A program made the translations under genes and the position numbers. DNA of 64,000 nt, taken from the NCBI GenBank assembly GCA_020744425.1, contig JAGMUV010000008.1, positions 1,240,001 to 1,304,000 of the forward strand. The letters are read 5' to 3'. Below the pieces are notes generated by a model. That model was not told the DNA's origin. It ran no database searches and worked only from the letters and a program-made list of their open reading frames with translations. The DNA comes from Dactylonectria macrodidyma (lineage: Eukaryota > Ascomycota > Sordariomycetes > Hypocreales > Nectriaceae). Within the stretch, counting starts at the first letter, position 1. The number at the start of each line of letters is the position of its first letter. Below, in pieces: positions 39,182 to 49,183 of the stretch.

Positions 39182-40451
39182 ATGGCCATCACGGGCAAGA
39201 AGGCTGTTCACTTCGGCGCTGGCAACATCGGTACGTGCCAGACTCGCAATCGAGCTAACATGCTCGATGCACTTACACCCACTGTCTTGCCCTGACTAAC
39301 ATGCTCTAGGCCGCGGCTTTGTTGCTTGCTTTCTCCACAACTCCGGCTACGAAGTCGTCTTCGCTGATGTCAATGGCGACCTGATCGACCAAATCAACTC
39401 CTCTCCCTCATACCGCGTCATCGAGGTTGGCACCGAGGGCACGAGCGAAAACGCAATTACCAACTACCGCGCCATCAACTCTCGCACCCACGAGGAGGAT
39501 CTCATCGAGGAGATCCGCACTGCCGATGTCGTCACCTGCTCCGTCGGCCCCAACATCCTCCGATTTATCGCCCCTGTCATTGCCAAGGGTATTGACCGTC
39601 GTTCCAACGACGAGTCTCCCCTGCACGTCATCGCCTGCGAGAACGCCATTGGCGCCACCGACACCCTGGCCGGTCACATCAAGGACCCCCGCAACACCTC
39701 CGCCGACCGTCTCGACGACCATCACCTGCGAGCCCGCTACGCCAACTCTGCTATTGACAGAATCGTGCCCGCTCAGGACCCTGACGCCGGTCTCGATGTC
39801 ACACTCGAGAAGTTCTTTGAGTGGGTCGTTGACCGCACTCCCTTTGAGGACATTGGTATTCCCTCCATTGAGGGCATCAACTGGGTCGATAACCTGCAGC
39901 CCTTCATTGAGCGCAAGCTCTTCACTGTCAACACTGGCCACGCCACCGCTGCCTACCACGGCTACAACCGAAGAAAGCGCACCGTCTACGATGCTCTCCA
40001 GGACAAGGAGATCATGGCCGAGGTCCGCGGTGCTCTGATGGAGACCAAGACCCTCATCACCACCAAGCACACCATCGACGAGGATGCTCAGCTCGCCTAC
40101 GTCAACAAGATCATTAAGCGTATCGGCAACCCCCATCTGGAGGACGCTGTTGAGCGTGTCGGCCGAGCTCCTCTCCGAAAGCTCTCTCGCAAGGAGCGCT
40201 TCATTGGCCCTGCCGCCGAGCTTGCTGAGAACGGCGAGTCTATCAAGTACCTTCTCGACGCCATCGAGATGACCTTCCGATTCCAAGATGTTGAGGATGA
40301 CGAGGAGTCTCAGGAGCTTGCCAAGATCATGGCTGCCAACGGTCCCGAGGACGTTGTCAAGCAGGTCTGCGGCATTCAATCTTCAGAGAAGATCTTCCCT
40401 CAATTGGTCGAGGTTGTCAAGCGTGTCCAGATTGACAGCGCTGAAGAGTAA
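39182..40451 (+). CDS. Mannitol-1-phosphate 5-dehydrogenase
   Basis: NAD-dependent enzyme of the fungal mannitol pathway, interconverting fructose 6-phosphate and mannitol 1-phosphate in the cytosol. Exon 1 (39182-39230) and exon 2 (39310-40451) are joined across a 79-bp phase-1 intron that falls inside the NAD-binding motif, giving [19 protein letters not shown] (a GxGxxGRGF Rossmann turn). The product is 396 aa, the usual size. Further family marks are [25 protein letters not shown], the C-terminal-domain catalytic Lys region [19 protein letters not shown], and [11 protein letters not shown]. Codon use is strongly biased to C-ending codons, as expected for high expression. The upstream TATA box and pyrimidine-rich leader agree. 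Confidence 0.96.
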
Positions 40452-41329
40452 ACGGATTGCGCAATTGAATCCACCTAGACAGGGAACATGAGCACACGCA
40501 TCGGATACACGGCTGGCTCACGGAGTTTTTAACGAGACATGATTACACCATTTTTGCTTGCAAGGGAAGCACGGCGCTGGGACGGATTTGGAATTAGCTA
40601 TGACTTGAGGTGTTAAAAGCCGTAAAGGCTATATAGCAACCATTGATAGTTGAATGAAAGCATCTCAATAACTGGTTCTCTCATACTTCCAAGTATATCT
40701 ACATGTGATTGACTTGAAGACTTTTAGTGATGTGACGGTACATCCAAGGACATGCACCCCAACAAACGGGCATGGATTTTACGTTGTCTCTTGCATGACG
40801 ACACCAACTTGAGAAGCCGCATGCGACGCAAAGTTTTGGTGGTGGGTTGGCTTCCACGTGTAAGTCGGGCCGTCTTACAAGACAGCTCGACAGCCTCACC
40901 GAGAAAACAACGCCAAAGTTGACCGGTTGCCTCACCGTATGTCTTGTGTCCACGGACACTACCATACTGCAGTTCACTGTGATCCTTAACTCCTCTGGTC
41001 AATCGAATAGGCTGGTGTTTGCTCTTCGTGACGGTTGCAACTACGGACCAATTGCTGTCATCCTGCGGTGCTCATGCTTGCATTAGCCCCGTCACTCATA
41101 GGCGGGCACGCGCGGCATCTTGGTGTGATGCTCACCCGCGTCTTGGGGGCTTGAGGTGGCGGTACGTGAAGTACATGAGAAGATGCAACAACTACGTTAC
41201 TCTAGAGACACTGTGTGGCTTGCTCGAGAGGTGTGCATTGATGCAGCTAAAGTGGATATATCTGGTTTTGGCATCGCCACTCCACACTACATGTTGACCG
41301 CACCTTCGCTTTAGCTTCAACACCCAACC
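40452..41329. other. Intergenic region
   Basis: About 880 bp between two plus-strand genes: 3' UTR of the dehydrogenase and promoter of the DUF4419 gene. No gene or repeat recognised. Confidence 0.5.
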
Positions 41330-42568
41330 ATGGTCCGGTTGCTGCGTCTCTGCCTGGTGGCGTTCACACCTCTGACCCTCGCCGACGTCACCGTGCAAGT
41401 CGCGACAGTTCAGCCTCTGCCGTTCGAGACGGCTGGCGCGGTTGCGTCGCCTGAGGATTTGTTCCGTCGCAGCTGTCCGGAAGAGGTCGTCGAGAACACG
41501 GAGCTGTTGCTCTCGTCCTACGAGGGCAAAGTCTTGCCGGATGGATTGTCTCCCTCGTCGGATGGACTTATCAGAGGCACGCTGGACGCCTGGGCTCAGC
41601 ATCGGCATCTCGTCCTGCGGCCCGACGAGGTGTGGTTTGAGATTCTCGCGCAGCTCAACTTTTACATGGCCGCACACGCTGAGGATCTCCGCGACTTGTT
41701 TGTGAGCCACGAGGGAAAGGAGGCAATACGTATCGGGGCTTTGACATGGCGCGATGTTGTTGCGGCGTTCGGGTCGGCCATACAGGCGCGCGTAAAGACG
41801 GACTGGCTGCTGGACTGGGTTATGCCGGGCTTCAGTACCAGCACAGAGGACGACGAGGTAACAGCGGCGGTTCTTATGATGGGATTGATGCAGCACTTTT
41901 TCGAGTTTGAGGGTATCGTCATCTGTGGCATTCCGTCGGTGACGCTGCAAGGAGAGCGCGAGGACTGGGTCAAGCTGCTGGCAAAGCTCGACCGGCTCGG
42001 CGCCTGGGGTGAGGAGCCTGCTGCGTTCGCGACGAACTTGCGCCCGATATTGAGGCGGTTCGTTCAGACATGGGATGAACCTGAAAGTGAAGAAGTTATC
42101 TCTTTCTGGGCGCAGATTGTCCGGGCCAGGAAGAAGTGGTCGTGCGGCGCCGGCGCGTCGGAGTATGAAGTCTCAGGATGGATCACTGGGTTCATGCACT
42201 GGACCAAAGCTGGTCAATCACGGCTGGAGCCATACGACGAGACATGGGAAGATCCTAGAGCGGTGAAACTTGACGGCGTCGTCTACGAGCCCGAGTCGCT
42301 CGAGGACATCCGCGTCGGATACGCAAAGGCGCCGCTCAAGATGGTCGACTATCCGCATCCCGGCGTGGACACACAGGCGTATCTCCTGGCTGGGAACGTA
42401 GGAGTGCGGAAATGGGCTGACGAGCGAGGAGAGGTCATCGTGCAGCCCAACAGTGCGTGGTTTTTGTACGCGCCGGTGGATTGGAATCAGGCGGCAGGGC
42501 TAGACTTGGGCAACGCCAGGGAGTTGGAGGACATTGCTGAATCACTAGGGATTTGCATAGAAGCATAG
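41330..42568 (+). CDS. DUF4419 family protein
   Basis: Intronless gene of 412 aa. Residues 1-18 (MVRLLRLCLVAFTPLTLA) are hydrophobic and could be a signal peptide. The rest matches the DUF4419 family as I know it: LLLSSYEGKVLPDGLSPSSDGLI, HRHLVLRPDEVWFEILAQLNFYM, LFVSHEGKEAI, WVMPGFSTSTEDDEVTAAVLMMGLM, CGIPSVTLQGEREDW and a late SGWITGFMHW. The molecular function of this family, widespread in fungi and some plants and animals, is not established. It is convergent with the small secreted protein gene, 110 bp apart at the 3' ends. Absence of introns contrasts with most neighbours. Confidence 0.87.
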   Translation: MVRLLRLCLVAFTPLTLADVTVQVATVQPLPFETAGAVASPEDLFRRSCPEEVVENTELLLSSYEGKVLPDGLSPSSDGLIRGTLDAWAQHRHLVLRPDEVWFEILAQLNFYMAAHAEDLRDLFVSHEGKEAIRIGALTWRDVVAAFGSAIQARVKTDWLLDWVMPGFSTSTEDDEVTAAVLMMGLMQHFFEFEGIVICGIPSVTLQGEREDWVKLLAKLDRLGAWGEEPAAFATNLRPILRRFVQTWDEPESEEVISFWAQIVRARKKWSCGAGASEYEVSGWITGFMHWTKAGQSRLEPYDETWEDPRAVKLDGVVYEPESLEDIRVGYAKAPLKMVDYPHPGVDTQAYLLAGNVGVRKWADERGEVIVQPNSAWFLYAPVDWNQAAGLDLGNARELEDIAESLGICIEA

Positions 42569-42678
42569 AAATGGGGTCAACCATATTACAGTATATTTAG
42601 ACGAACGAGTGTAAAAGAAGCTTTCTGTAAAGACAGGAATGGCATCCTCGACCAACGAATGCGAGGATACAACTAGGC

Positions 42679-43055
42679 TTAACAGCAATATCCTGCCACC
42701 GCTCCGAGGCTGTCACCCAGGAACCCCCACGGGGGGTTACAGCCGGTGCCACCAGCTTGTTTATTCTCCTTGTTGAAGAGATAAAAGCGGCCTGGACATG
42801 TAAGTTTCACGGTGTATAGCCCCAGAGTATGTGGTCTTACCGTCGCGGCACTGGCAGAGCGTCGGGACGCAACAACCGGGTGCTTGGCTACACAGCCGAA
42901 TTAGACCATGTCTAGGAGGTCACGGTGTAAAGGCAGGCATACTAGGGTCTGCAACCGCTGTCGATGACTTGCAGGTCGACGGTCGGCTGAGGCATAGCGG
43001 CGCCGAGAGCCAGTTGGCCGAAGGCTGTGAGGGAGGTAACGATTGTGAGTCTCAT
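42679..43055 (-). CDS. Small secreted eight-cysteine protein (90 aa)
   Basis: Found by manual splicing. Exons are 42943-43055, 42841-42887 (47 nt) and 42679-42791; introns are 55 bp (GTATGC..GTAG) and 49 bp (GTAAGA..CCAG) and phases close exactly. Residues 1-19 are a clear signal peptide. The 70-residue mature part has cysteines at 35, 43, 44, 49, 51, 71, 89 and 90 (pattern C-CC-C-C-C-CC), with APGCCVPTLCQCRDGRFYLF in the middle and GTGCNPPWGFLGD before a terminal YCC. This is the profile of a disulfide-stabilised secreted peptide such as a candidate effector or antimicrobial-type protein; no specific activity is claimed. A TATA box lies 77 bp upstream of the ATG. The next gene upstream on the same strand is a bZIP factor. 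Confidence 0.78.
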
Positions 43056-43131
43056 GGTGAGAGTTTGTGTTAACGAGTGGATTGGTTGTAATATGGCGTG
43101 GTGTTTCATGGATTGATGGGTTCGTGGCGAG

Positions 43132-43139
43132 TTTATATA
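43132..43139 (-). promoter_or_regulatory. TATA box of the eight-cysteine protein gene
   Basis: TATATAAA on the minus strand (within GTATATAAAC), 77 bp upstream of the ATG at 43055. This short spacing supports the chosen start. Confidence 0.6.
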
Positions 43140-43336
43140 CATTCAGTGCCTCGTTAATACTTCTCACGGTTTACTTGCACCGTTCTTTGCGTGGATGTTT
43201 CGCATTGCTGACTGACATCGTTCTTTGAGGTTGATGACCGCAGTTCTTTCAACTAACAAGCAAACACGAAGCACGGCCACCTCGTCAAAGAAACCCTCCA
43301 TGTCCTAAATTTGGCACACACACACACAAAACGACA

Positions 43337-44713
43337 TCACCTGTTGATCCCTCTACACACGGGTTTCAAGAACGGAAAAGCCTCTGCCGCGTCAGCAGCA
43401 ACAGACCAATTATCGGGATTCCGAAGGTGCTGCTCAAAGACGTCGCTGAGCTTGAAGCCCTTGCCGTCGGCGGCGTGCTCAAAGACGTAGCGCAGGTCCC
43501 TGCGCGGCCACCCGACGCAGAGCGACCCGGACACGGCGGCGCGGAACTCGTAGAAGAGCGACCAGTCCATGTGCTGGATGATGGCGTCCCGGATTTCGGG
43601 CCTGCTGGGGATGAGTCCTTTGTTATGGGAGTTGAGGAGGGGTACGTACCAGACGATAACGTCAATCCAAGCTGAGAGTCGTTGGTCAGTATGAAGCGAG
43701 ATATGGGGTTGTCAACAAAGGAGTGTTTGAGTACCTGGATGCACGATGCTGCGCTGGAGAAGAGTAGGCCGGATGCAGGGCGGCAGCAGGTCATAGCTCT
43801 CCTTTGTGCGGCAGACGTACCAGCGCAGAACGTGCGACAGGTAATACATGAAGCCGACCCGGGCCAGCGCCGAAGCCACCGGCGATCGGCCGACCTGTGC
43901 CGCCGCCGCCGCCGAGATGGAGCACGTGCCTCCGGCCCCACCTCCGCCCGATTCCGCACCGGACGCTGGGTTGAGGAGCGACGATATGCTCGGGAACGAC
44001 TCCTTGCTGTGCGGAGCTCGGAAACCCCGGCTGCCGTTACGGCGTAGCGTTTCGGTTGTGCTGAGGATGACTTGGTCCAACTGCGTCGTGGCGGACGTGA
44101 GCAGAGGGATGGATTGCCACTCTGCTGTAGCGAGGTTGGTAAAGGGCGAGTCGAACTTGTCGAGCGTAAAGTGGCCTGCCCAGGGGAGAGGTCGTGATAG
44201 TGAGGGAGACGGGAGTTGCCACGTTGGGTCGAGGAGGGTATCAACGCTGGTAAAGTCTGTTGACGGGGGTGGGAAAAAGGCGTCGTAGGTGATGTTTGGG
44301 TCGAATGCAGCTGTGAATGATGAAGAAGGCTGAGAGGTTGAATGAGACAAGTGCAGTTCAACCTCGTTCGATAAGGCATTCTCATCACCAGAAAGCACAT
44401 AGTCACCAAACGTCCCGACCACATCCAACCCTGCACTCGACAGTCCAACGCCACCAGCCCCTAAACACAACATCACCCTCTCGCGCTCCCGGCTCTCCCG
44501 TAGCTCCCTCCGCGCCTCGTCCAGCTCGCGGGTCAGCGTCTCAACCTGCCCCTGCAGGGTGTCCAGCTGCGTCTTGCGCTTGGCCCGGCAGTACCGCTGG
44601 TTGGCGCGGTCGATGGACCGCTTGCTCTCGATCTGCGACGCCGTCATGTTGGCGACGCGGCGGTTGGCGTTGACTGCCGCCCTCTTTTCATTGTCGTCCA
44701 TTGCGGGTGTCAT
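43337..44713 (-). CDS. bZIP transcription factor with DUF3425-type C-terminus
   Basis: Nuclear DNA-binding regulator of 421 aa. Exons are 43735-44713, 43651-43672 (a 22-nt micro-exon) and 43337-43601; introns are 62 bp (GTACTC..TCAG) and 49 bp (GTACGT..GCAG). The basic region at about 29-49 reads ESKRSIDRANQRYCRAKRK and is followed by heptad leucines (50, 53, 60, 64, 71) of the zipper. The middle is an acidic and Ser/Pro-rich region. The C-terminus spliced across the micro-exon reads HPAWIDVIVWPEIRDAII, the typical DUF3425 entry, then WSLFYEF, GWPRRDLRYVFE and a final WSVAADAAEAFPFL. Without the micro-exon the frame breaks. Its target genes are unknown; the secreted peptide gene 281 bp downstream on the same strand is a candidate. 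Confidence 0.88.
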
Positions 44714-46058
44714 GTAAGTCCCAGGGACTCCACTAATACCGGGATAACAGGGGCGGGTTGCGTGGAGAGTGGAGAGAGCTGCCGCTTCGTGTAAGTGAGC
44801 AGTTGAGGCGAGGTTCCAATGAGTAGTCTCTGGTAACCCCGCGATCAGTCAAGATGAACTGGCCAGATTCGACGACGCAATGTCATGTTCGGTTGCATCC
44901 TACCAGATCCGTGGGCCGCAGGTGGGTATTTGAATGGAGTCTTGACCGGGGAACCGCTTTGATGGCGAGACTCCAGTTGGCGATGGCGTCAGCGCCCTAG
45001 CGAATTGCCGTTTCGGGGCAACTCAATCCCCAGTATAATAATCTGGAGTAGTACATGTAAGTTGTCTTGAACGATAGGAAACTGGAGGCATTGCTGTCTG
45101 GTAATCATTTGATCGCACTTATGGCAATTTGTGTTCTTTGCCTACCCTATGCCTCCCCCTGGTGTGGCCGGGGTTGTCGTCGGCTAAGACCCCCAACTAT
45201 GTCATTATCTTAGCCGACGATCAAGATTACTAAGACAGATGCAGAATTGTAAAGATGTATCTAATAAATACAAGGCATATCAACTCGCTCAAGTATATAC
45301 CATTGCTTGACAAAGACATGTTGAATGAAAAGACCGGGGGAACTTCCTTGACCCAGTCTTCAGCCACATGTCGCAATACACAATCGCTGGCCGAACCTTT
45401 TCTGCCATCATCCCACGACTCAACGCGCTCATCATGGCATTGAAGTTGCGCGTTGGCCAGACGAGCGTAGGGCCATGGCATACGCTGCGTCAAGCCGGCG
45501 ACGTGGCGAGCCTTCCCGACAACCTGGGCGCCGTTTCGACTCACCCTAGGCGAGTCTGCCCAGGGTGAGCTCTTCCAAGTGTGAGTTGGGACAAATACGG
45601 GGAGTCTGAAGGGCCATGAGATGAGATGCAGTTCGAGGTCGACATGCAGACGCAGGTTGAGGCGGCTAAGTTTTGTTTCAGGGGCACTTTAGCACTTACA
45701 TGCGAAGAGTGAAACATTAATACCGGACGTAAATATTAACCTAAAATTAAGCATGAACGTAGGACAGGGATATTAAGATGTAAATAGTAGGACGGAATTC
45801 AGAACATAATTTAGAACGCGTTCGGACTTCATTTAGACGTATTGGACGTGAATATTAGGATTTGTAAGATGACAGATGCCTCGACGCTGGGTATGTAATG
45901 TAGCTAAAACGAATAAACTGGTTTCCGATTCCCAAAGTTCAACTGCTATAGTCGTAATATTAAATCCTGTCGTTTGCTCTCTCGCCTCAATTACATGGTC
46001 TCGGATCCAATAAAGAAAAGTCTCATAGCGGCAGCACTGCTATCTCACATGGCTCCGT
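44714..46058. other. Intergenic region with inverted repeat and degenerate repeats
   Basis: About 1.3 kb without a gene. It contains a perfect 13-bp inverted repeat (45177-45220). It also has an AT-rich patch (45700-45870) in which the word GGACGTAAATATTA recurs in diverged form at about 45723, 45775 and 45842, which may be a decayed repeat. Confidence 0.5.
45177..45220. repeat. Perfect 13-bp inverted repeat with 18-nt loop
   Basis: TCGTCGGCTAAGA (45177-45189) and its exact reverse complement (45208-45220) flank 18 nt. It could be a hairpin, a solo transposon-end remnant or a dyad binding site. No target-site duplication was evident. Confidence 0.75.
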
Positions 46059-47848
46059 CTATGCGTCCCGGTTGGCAGGCGGTGCCGGCGGCTGCTGTTG
46101 AGGAACCGCCGGAGCACTCTCGGCTGGGGTGTCGGCAGCTCTCGTCACTGGGACAGCGGCATCGGTGTTCGGAGCCGGAATGACGGGGGCTTGTTGCGTG
46201 ATGGGAGTGTGCGTGTGTATCGGCGATGGCGTGGTCAACGGAGCCGGAGTGTTTAACGGGGATGGCGTCTCAAGCGGAGTAGGAGCGTCTCGGCCGGCTT
46301 CTGAGTTGGCTGGCGGCTGCATGTACATCTGAGGTTGCTGATACATTTGCGGCTGCTGGTACATTTGAGGCTGCGTGTACGTGGCTGGGTTGTTGGGATC
46401 AACTGGGGGTTGATTCATGGGGTACTGCGGATATCCGTATGGCGCGTATTGCATGGGAGGCTGGCCATTGACAGGAGGTGGCATCTGGAGCGGAGGCATC
46501 ATCATGACTTGAGGCTGGCCGTCCGGTCCGGGAGGCCCCATCATCATCATCTGGGGCTGTCCATCAGGTCCTGGAGGTCCCATCATCATCATCTGCGGTT
46601 GTCCATCCGGTCCAGGGGGTCCCATGAACATCATCGGCGGCGCACCGTTCGGGGGAGAGCTGTCAATGGGCTTGGGGTCTCGGAAGGTCTTGGGATCGGG
46701 ACCCAGCAGCTCAACAGGGTACGCGTGGCGGAAGCCCCATTTGAACCAGAGCTTGATTCTCGTGCCGGCGCTCATGGCGGTCCACTGCTGGCGGAGAGCG
46801 GGGTGATCCGCAGAGTGTCGGGCTGGGCTGTGGCGCGTAAAGCAGAGGACAAGCAGTGTGAGGAGAATCCAGGTGATGGTGCCGAATCGAAGGGCTGCCT
46901 TGCCAAGCATGAGACGCCGGAACCAGAAAAACGATTCGATGAAGCCGATGACGAACAGGCCTGGGATAATCGAGGCAACGATAATAACCCAGGTCCTGAG
47001 TGACGCGCATCCAGTGACGTAATAACAGTAGGTATAATCACCACTACTGCTGCTGTCGTCGTCGTCGTCGTCAAAGGAGGAACTACCGTCCTCGCCGTAG
47101 TAGCTGTCGTCTGTGGCCGTGGGGTTGCGGCACTACAACGAGGTTAGCCGAAATACTGAGATTGCTTAGGGGATTAACTCACGTCGTCCAGGTAGTATGT
47201 CTGCACGTAATCCTCGGTCAGGGCCTGGGTCGTCACGGCCACGTAGCCTTCGCTCAAGTAGGCTGTGACCCAGGTATAATCTCCATCGCTGTAGGAGCTG
47301 GTTTCCGTTGTCACGCTGTACGGGGTCACCTGGTCCCGTACTTCACTGGGAACATAGACGTAAGTGTACGTCTTGACAGTGAAGACTGTCTCACACGAGG
47401 CGGGAGCCGTGTCTGTTTCATGTTAGTTATGGTTCAGTTTGCCGAGAGCCAAGGAAAACCCACAAAATACATCCTGGTAATAATAGGTCGTTGGGCCGTA
47501 GTAATAGTCATCGTAATCATACGAACTGGTGGGCGCAACATCACTGGAATCGATATCGGTCGGGTCGTAGTATACTTCAACAATCTTGAGATCGTAGTAC
47601 GTATCCTCAGAGACGTATGTCGAAGTTGGCTCGGCCGTATTGCTTTCTAGAGCTGTCGGTTTTAGGGTAATGGTCTCGATGTAGGTGTCGACGGCCCAGT
47701 CCTCGGTGTAAGTCGAGTAAGTCGACGTGGTTTCACGAACAGCATAGTACGACGTGACTGTCCATTGCGAGGCGTACGCAGAGGCAGCGAACAGACTCTG
47801 AGCAACGCAGGCGCGCAGCAGAGCGCCCCCAAGGTGTTTCAACTCCAT
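46059..47848 (-). CDS. Membrane glycoprotein with Tyr/Ser/Thr-rich ectodomain and Pro-rich tail
   Basis: Uncharacterised fungal membrane protein of 562 aa. Exons are 47464-47848, 47183-47412 and 46059-47132; introns are 51 bp (GTGGGT..ACAG, branch CTAAC) and 50 bp (GTGAGT..GTAG). A signal peptide covers about 1-26. The ectodomain (27-250) is rich in Tyr, Thr, Ser and Asp, with repeated YYxxD-type patches, an Asp run, and four cysteines including TYCYYVTGCASL just before the membrane. Hydrophobic helices lie at about 253-275 and 288-304, separated by ESFFWFRRLMLGK. A conserved-looking KLWFKWGFRHAYPVELLGPDP follows. The tail is Pro/Gln/Met-rich: three 14-residue repeats GPPGPDGQPQMMMM (376-417), QPQMYQ repeats, then Pro/Thr repeats. 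A cell-wall sensor or scaffold role is possible by analogy with other fungal proteins of this architecture, but is inference only. Confidence 0.82.
46497..46622 (-). repeat. In-frame 42-bp coding repeat, three units
   Basis: Three 42-bp units inside the membrane-protein gene encode GPPGPDGQPQMMMM, GPPGPDGQPQMMMM and GPPGPDGQPQVMMM. The near-identity points to recent unit duplication; copy number may vary between strains. Confidence 0.85.
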
Positions 47849-49183
47849 GAGGGAGTTGAATGGATTCGAGGTTGGCGATCTTTGACTTTAGAGTTGAATG
47901 TGGCGGTGATAGTTGTGAGTTGGTACCCTCGACCCGACAACCCTGTCGCAGCGACGGATGAGGCGCGCTGGAAGAAAAAAAAATCCAATAAAAGAATGCA
48001 AGAATTGAAAACGGTAAGCAGCCACAAAATCACTAGTGAGATGCGGGCGATGGCTAACCGTTAAATGGCTGCGCGATCTTGAACGAGAGACGACGGCGCA
48101 AAAAGGGCTGATCGGGGCATTTCTACGCCGGGGACGCAGGGCTTACATATATGTATACGCGCGAGACCCTTGGACCCCCCTAAACTCATAATAACTGGTC
48201 CTAAACCACCGCGGTTTCTCCTAGAGTGGATGCCGTTGGTGAAGTTGGATTGGCCCTGGTTGCTTCGTTAAGGCTGAGCTAACCCAGACAAGCTCGGCCG
48301 AGAGCTGGGGTTAAGATTAGCACTTTTTTTTTCAAGGCCTCGTTTGTTGCCTTGTCGTCCTGAAGGCTGCAGTCACCATTCTTCAGGTTCATCGGTTTGT
48401 TGAAGCACATGTCACCTGTCTAATGCAAAAGTGCCTTGGCTTTACGAATGATTGTTGAATCAGTCCACCGTTGACTCCAACGGCCATCCTTATTTGGCCT
48501 TCCCCCCCCCTTATCACCTCCAGCTAGCAACATAACACGGCCCACCTGATCCCACGTGCAACCCAGCGACTGCATCCAGACATTGAGCCCTGTCCCGGAA
48601 CTCTGCGACAAGTCGTGCTGGAAGTGGGGGCGTCGCTTTTTGCGACTCACGAGATTCTCGGCTGGCAAGCGAAAACCTGAGATGAGGGAGGCCAGAATGA
48701 GTCAAGCCTTGAGCACGAGGGATCAGTCCCCTGCAGAGGAGCGCATGTTTGGTTGGTTGAGGGAGCGAATCCTGGCGTTGCGATGGGGTTTCGGCTTGTT
48801 CCTAATCGAGACCCCACGCAACCTTCCTATAACCTGGCTAAATGCATTCATGCTTTACGGCGCCCAGTTATCGTGCCACAAACTGAAAGAAGCAGCCACA
48901 ATGCAGCCACAGTGAATATCCACAGAAGAAGCCACCGATTCTCAGCCACAACTAGTCTCAGCCACATCATGATACCCATGCCACATGCCACCTGCCATCC
49001 ATGCTGTTTACCTTCGGTTCATGCCGCCTTTTCGGAACCAAACATCCTTGTTCCAACGCATTGCAGACTGCATGCTTCCTACATATCACATACCGCCTAC
49101 TTCTACTACACTTCTGCCCCTGGCGGCCCTTGATCTCTCTCGAGTTGGACACTTGACCATCTCATTCTGTCAAAGATGCTGAC
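47849..49183. other. Divergent intergenic region
   Basis: About 1.3 kb between the membrane-protein gene (minus) and HAUS6 (plus). It includes a TATA-like palindrome (TACATATATGTATA, about 48146-48159) and four CAGCCACA words (48893-48966). No gene recognised. Confidence 0.5.
48893..48966. repeat. Cluster of four CAGCCACA words
   Basis: Exact copies start at 48893, 48904, 48943 and 48959, 220-290 bp upstream of the HAUS6 start codon. This is compatible with a regulatory site cluster or a degenerate satellite. Confidence 0.5.

Noticed and set aside
39408..40379. 323-aa open frame antisense to mannitol-1-phosphate dehydrogenase
   Set aside because: Valine/leucine/glycine-rich shadow created by the strong C-ending codon bias of the real gene on the plus strand; no domain motif.
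41192..41950. 252-aa minus-strand open frame over the DUF4419 gene
   Set aside because: Arg/His/Gln-rich antisense shadow of an intronless conserved gene.
43366..44454. 362-aa minus-strand open frame overlapping the bZIP gene
   Set aside because: It is the bZIP gene read in another frame; Ser/Arg/Pro-rich without motifs, whereas the other frame has basic region, zipper and DUF3425 motifs.
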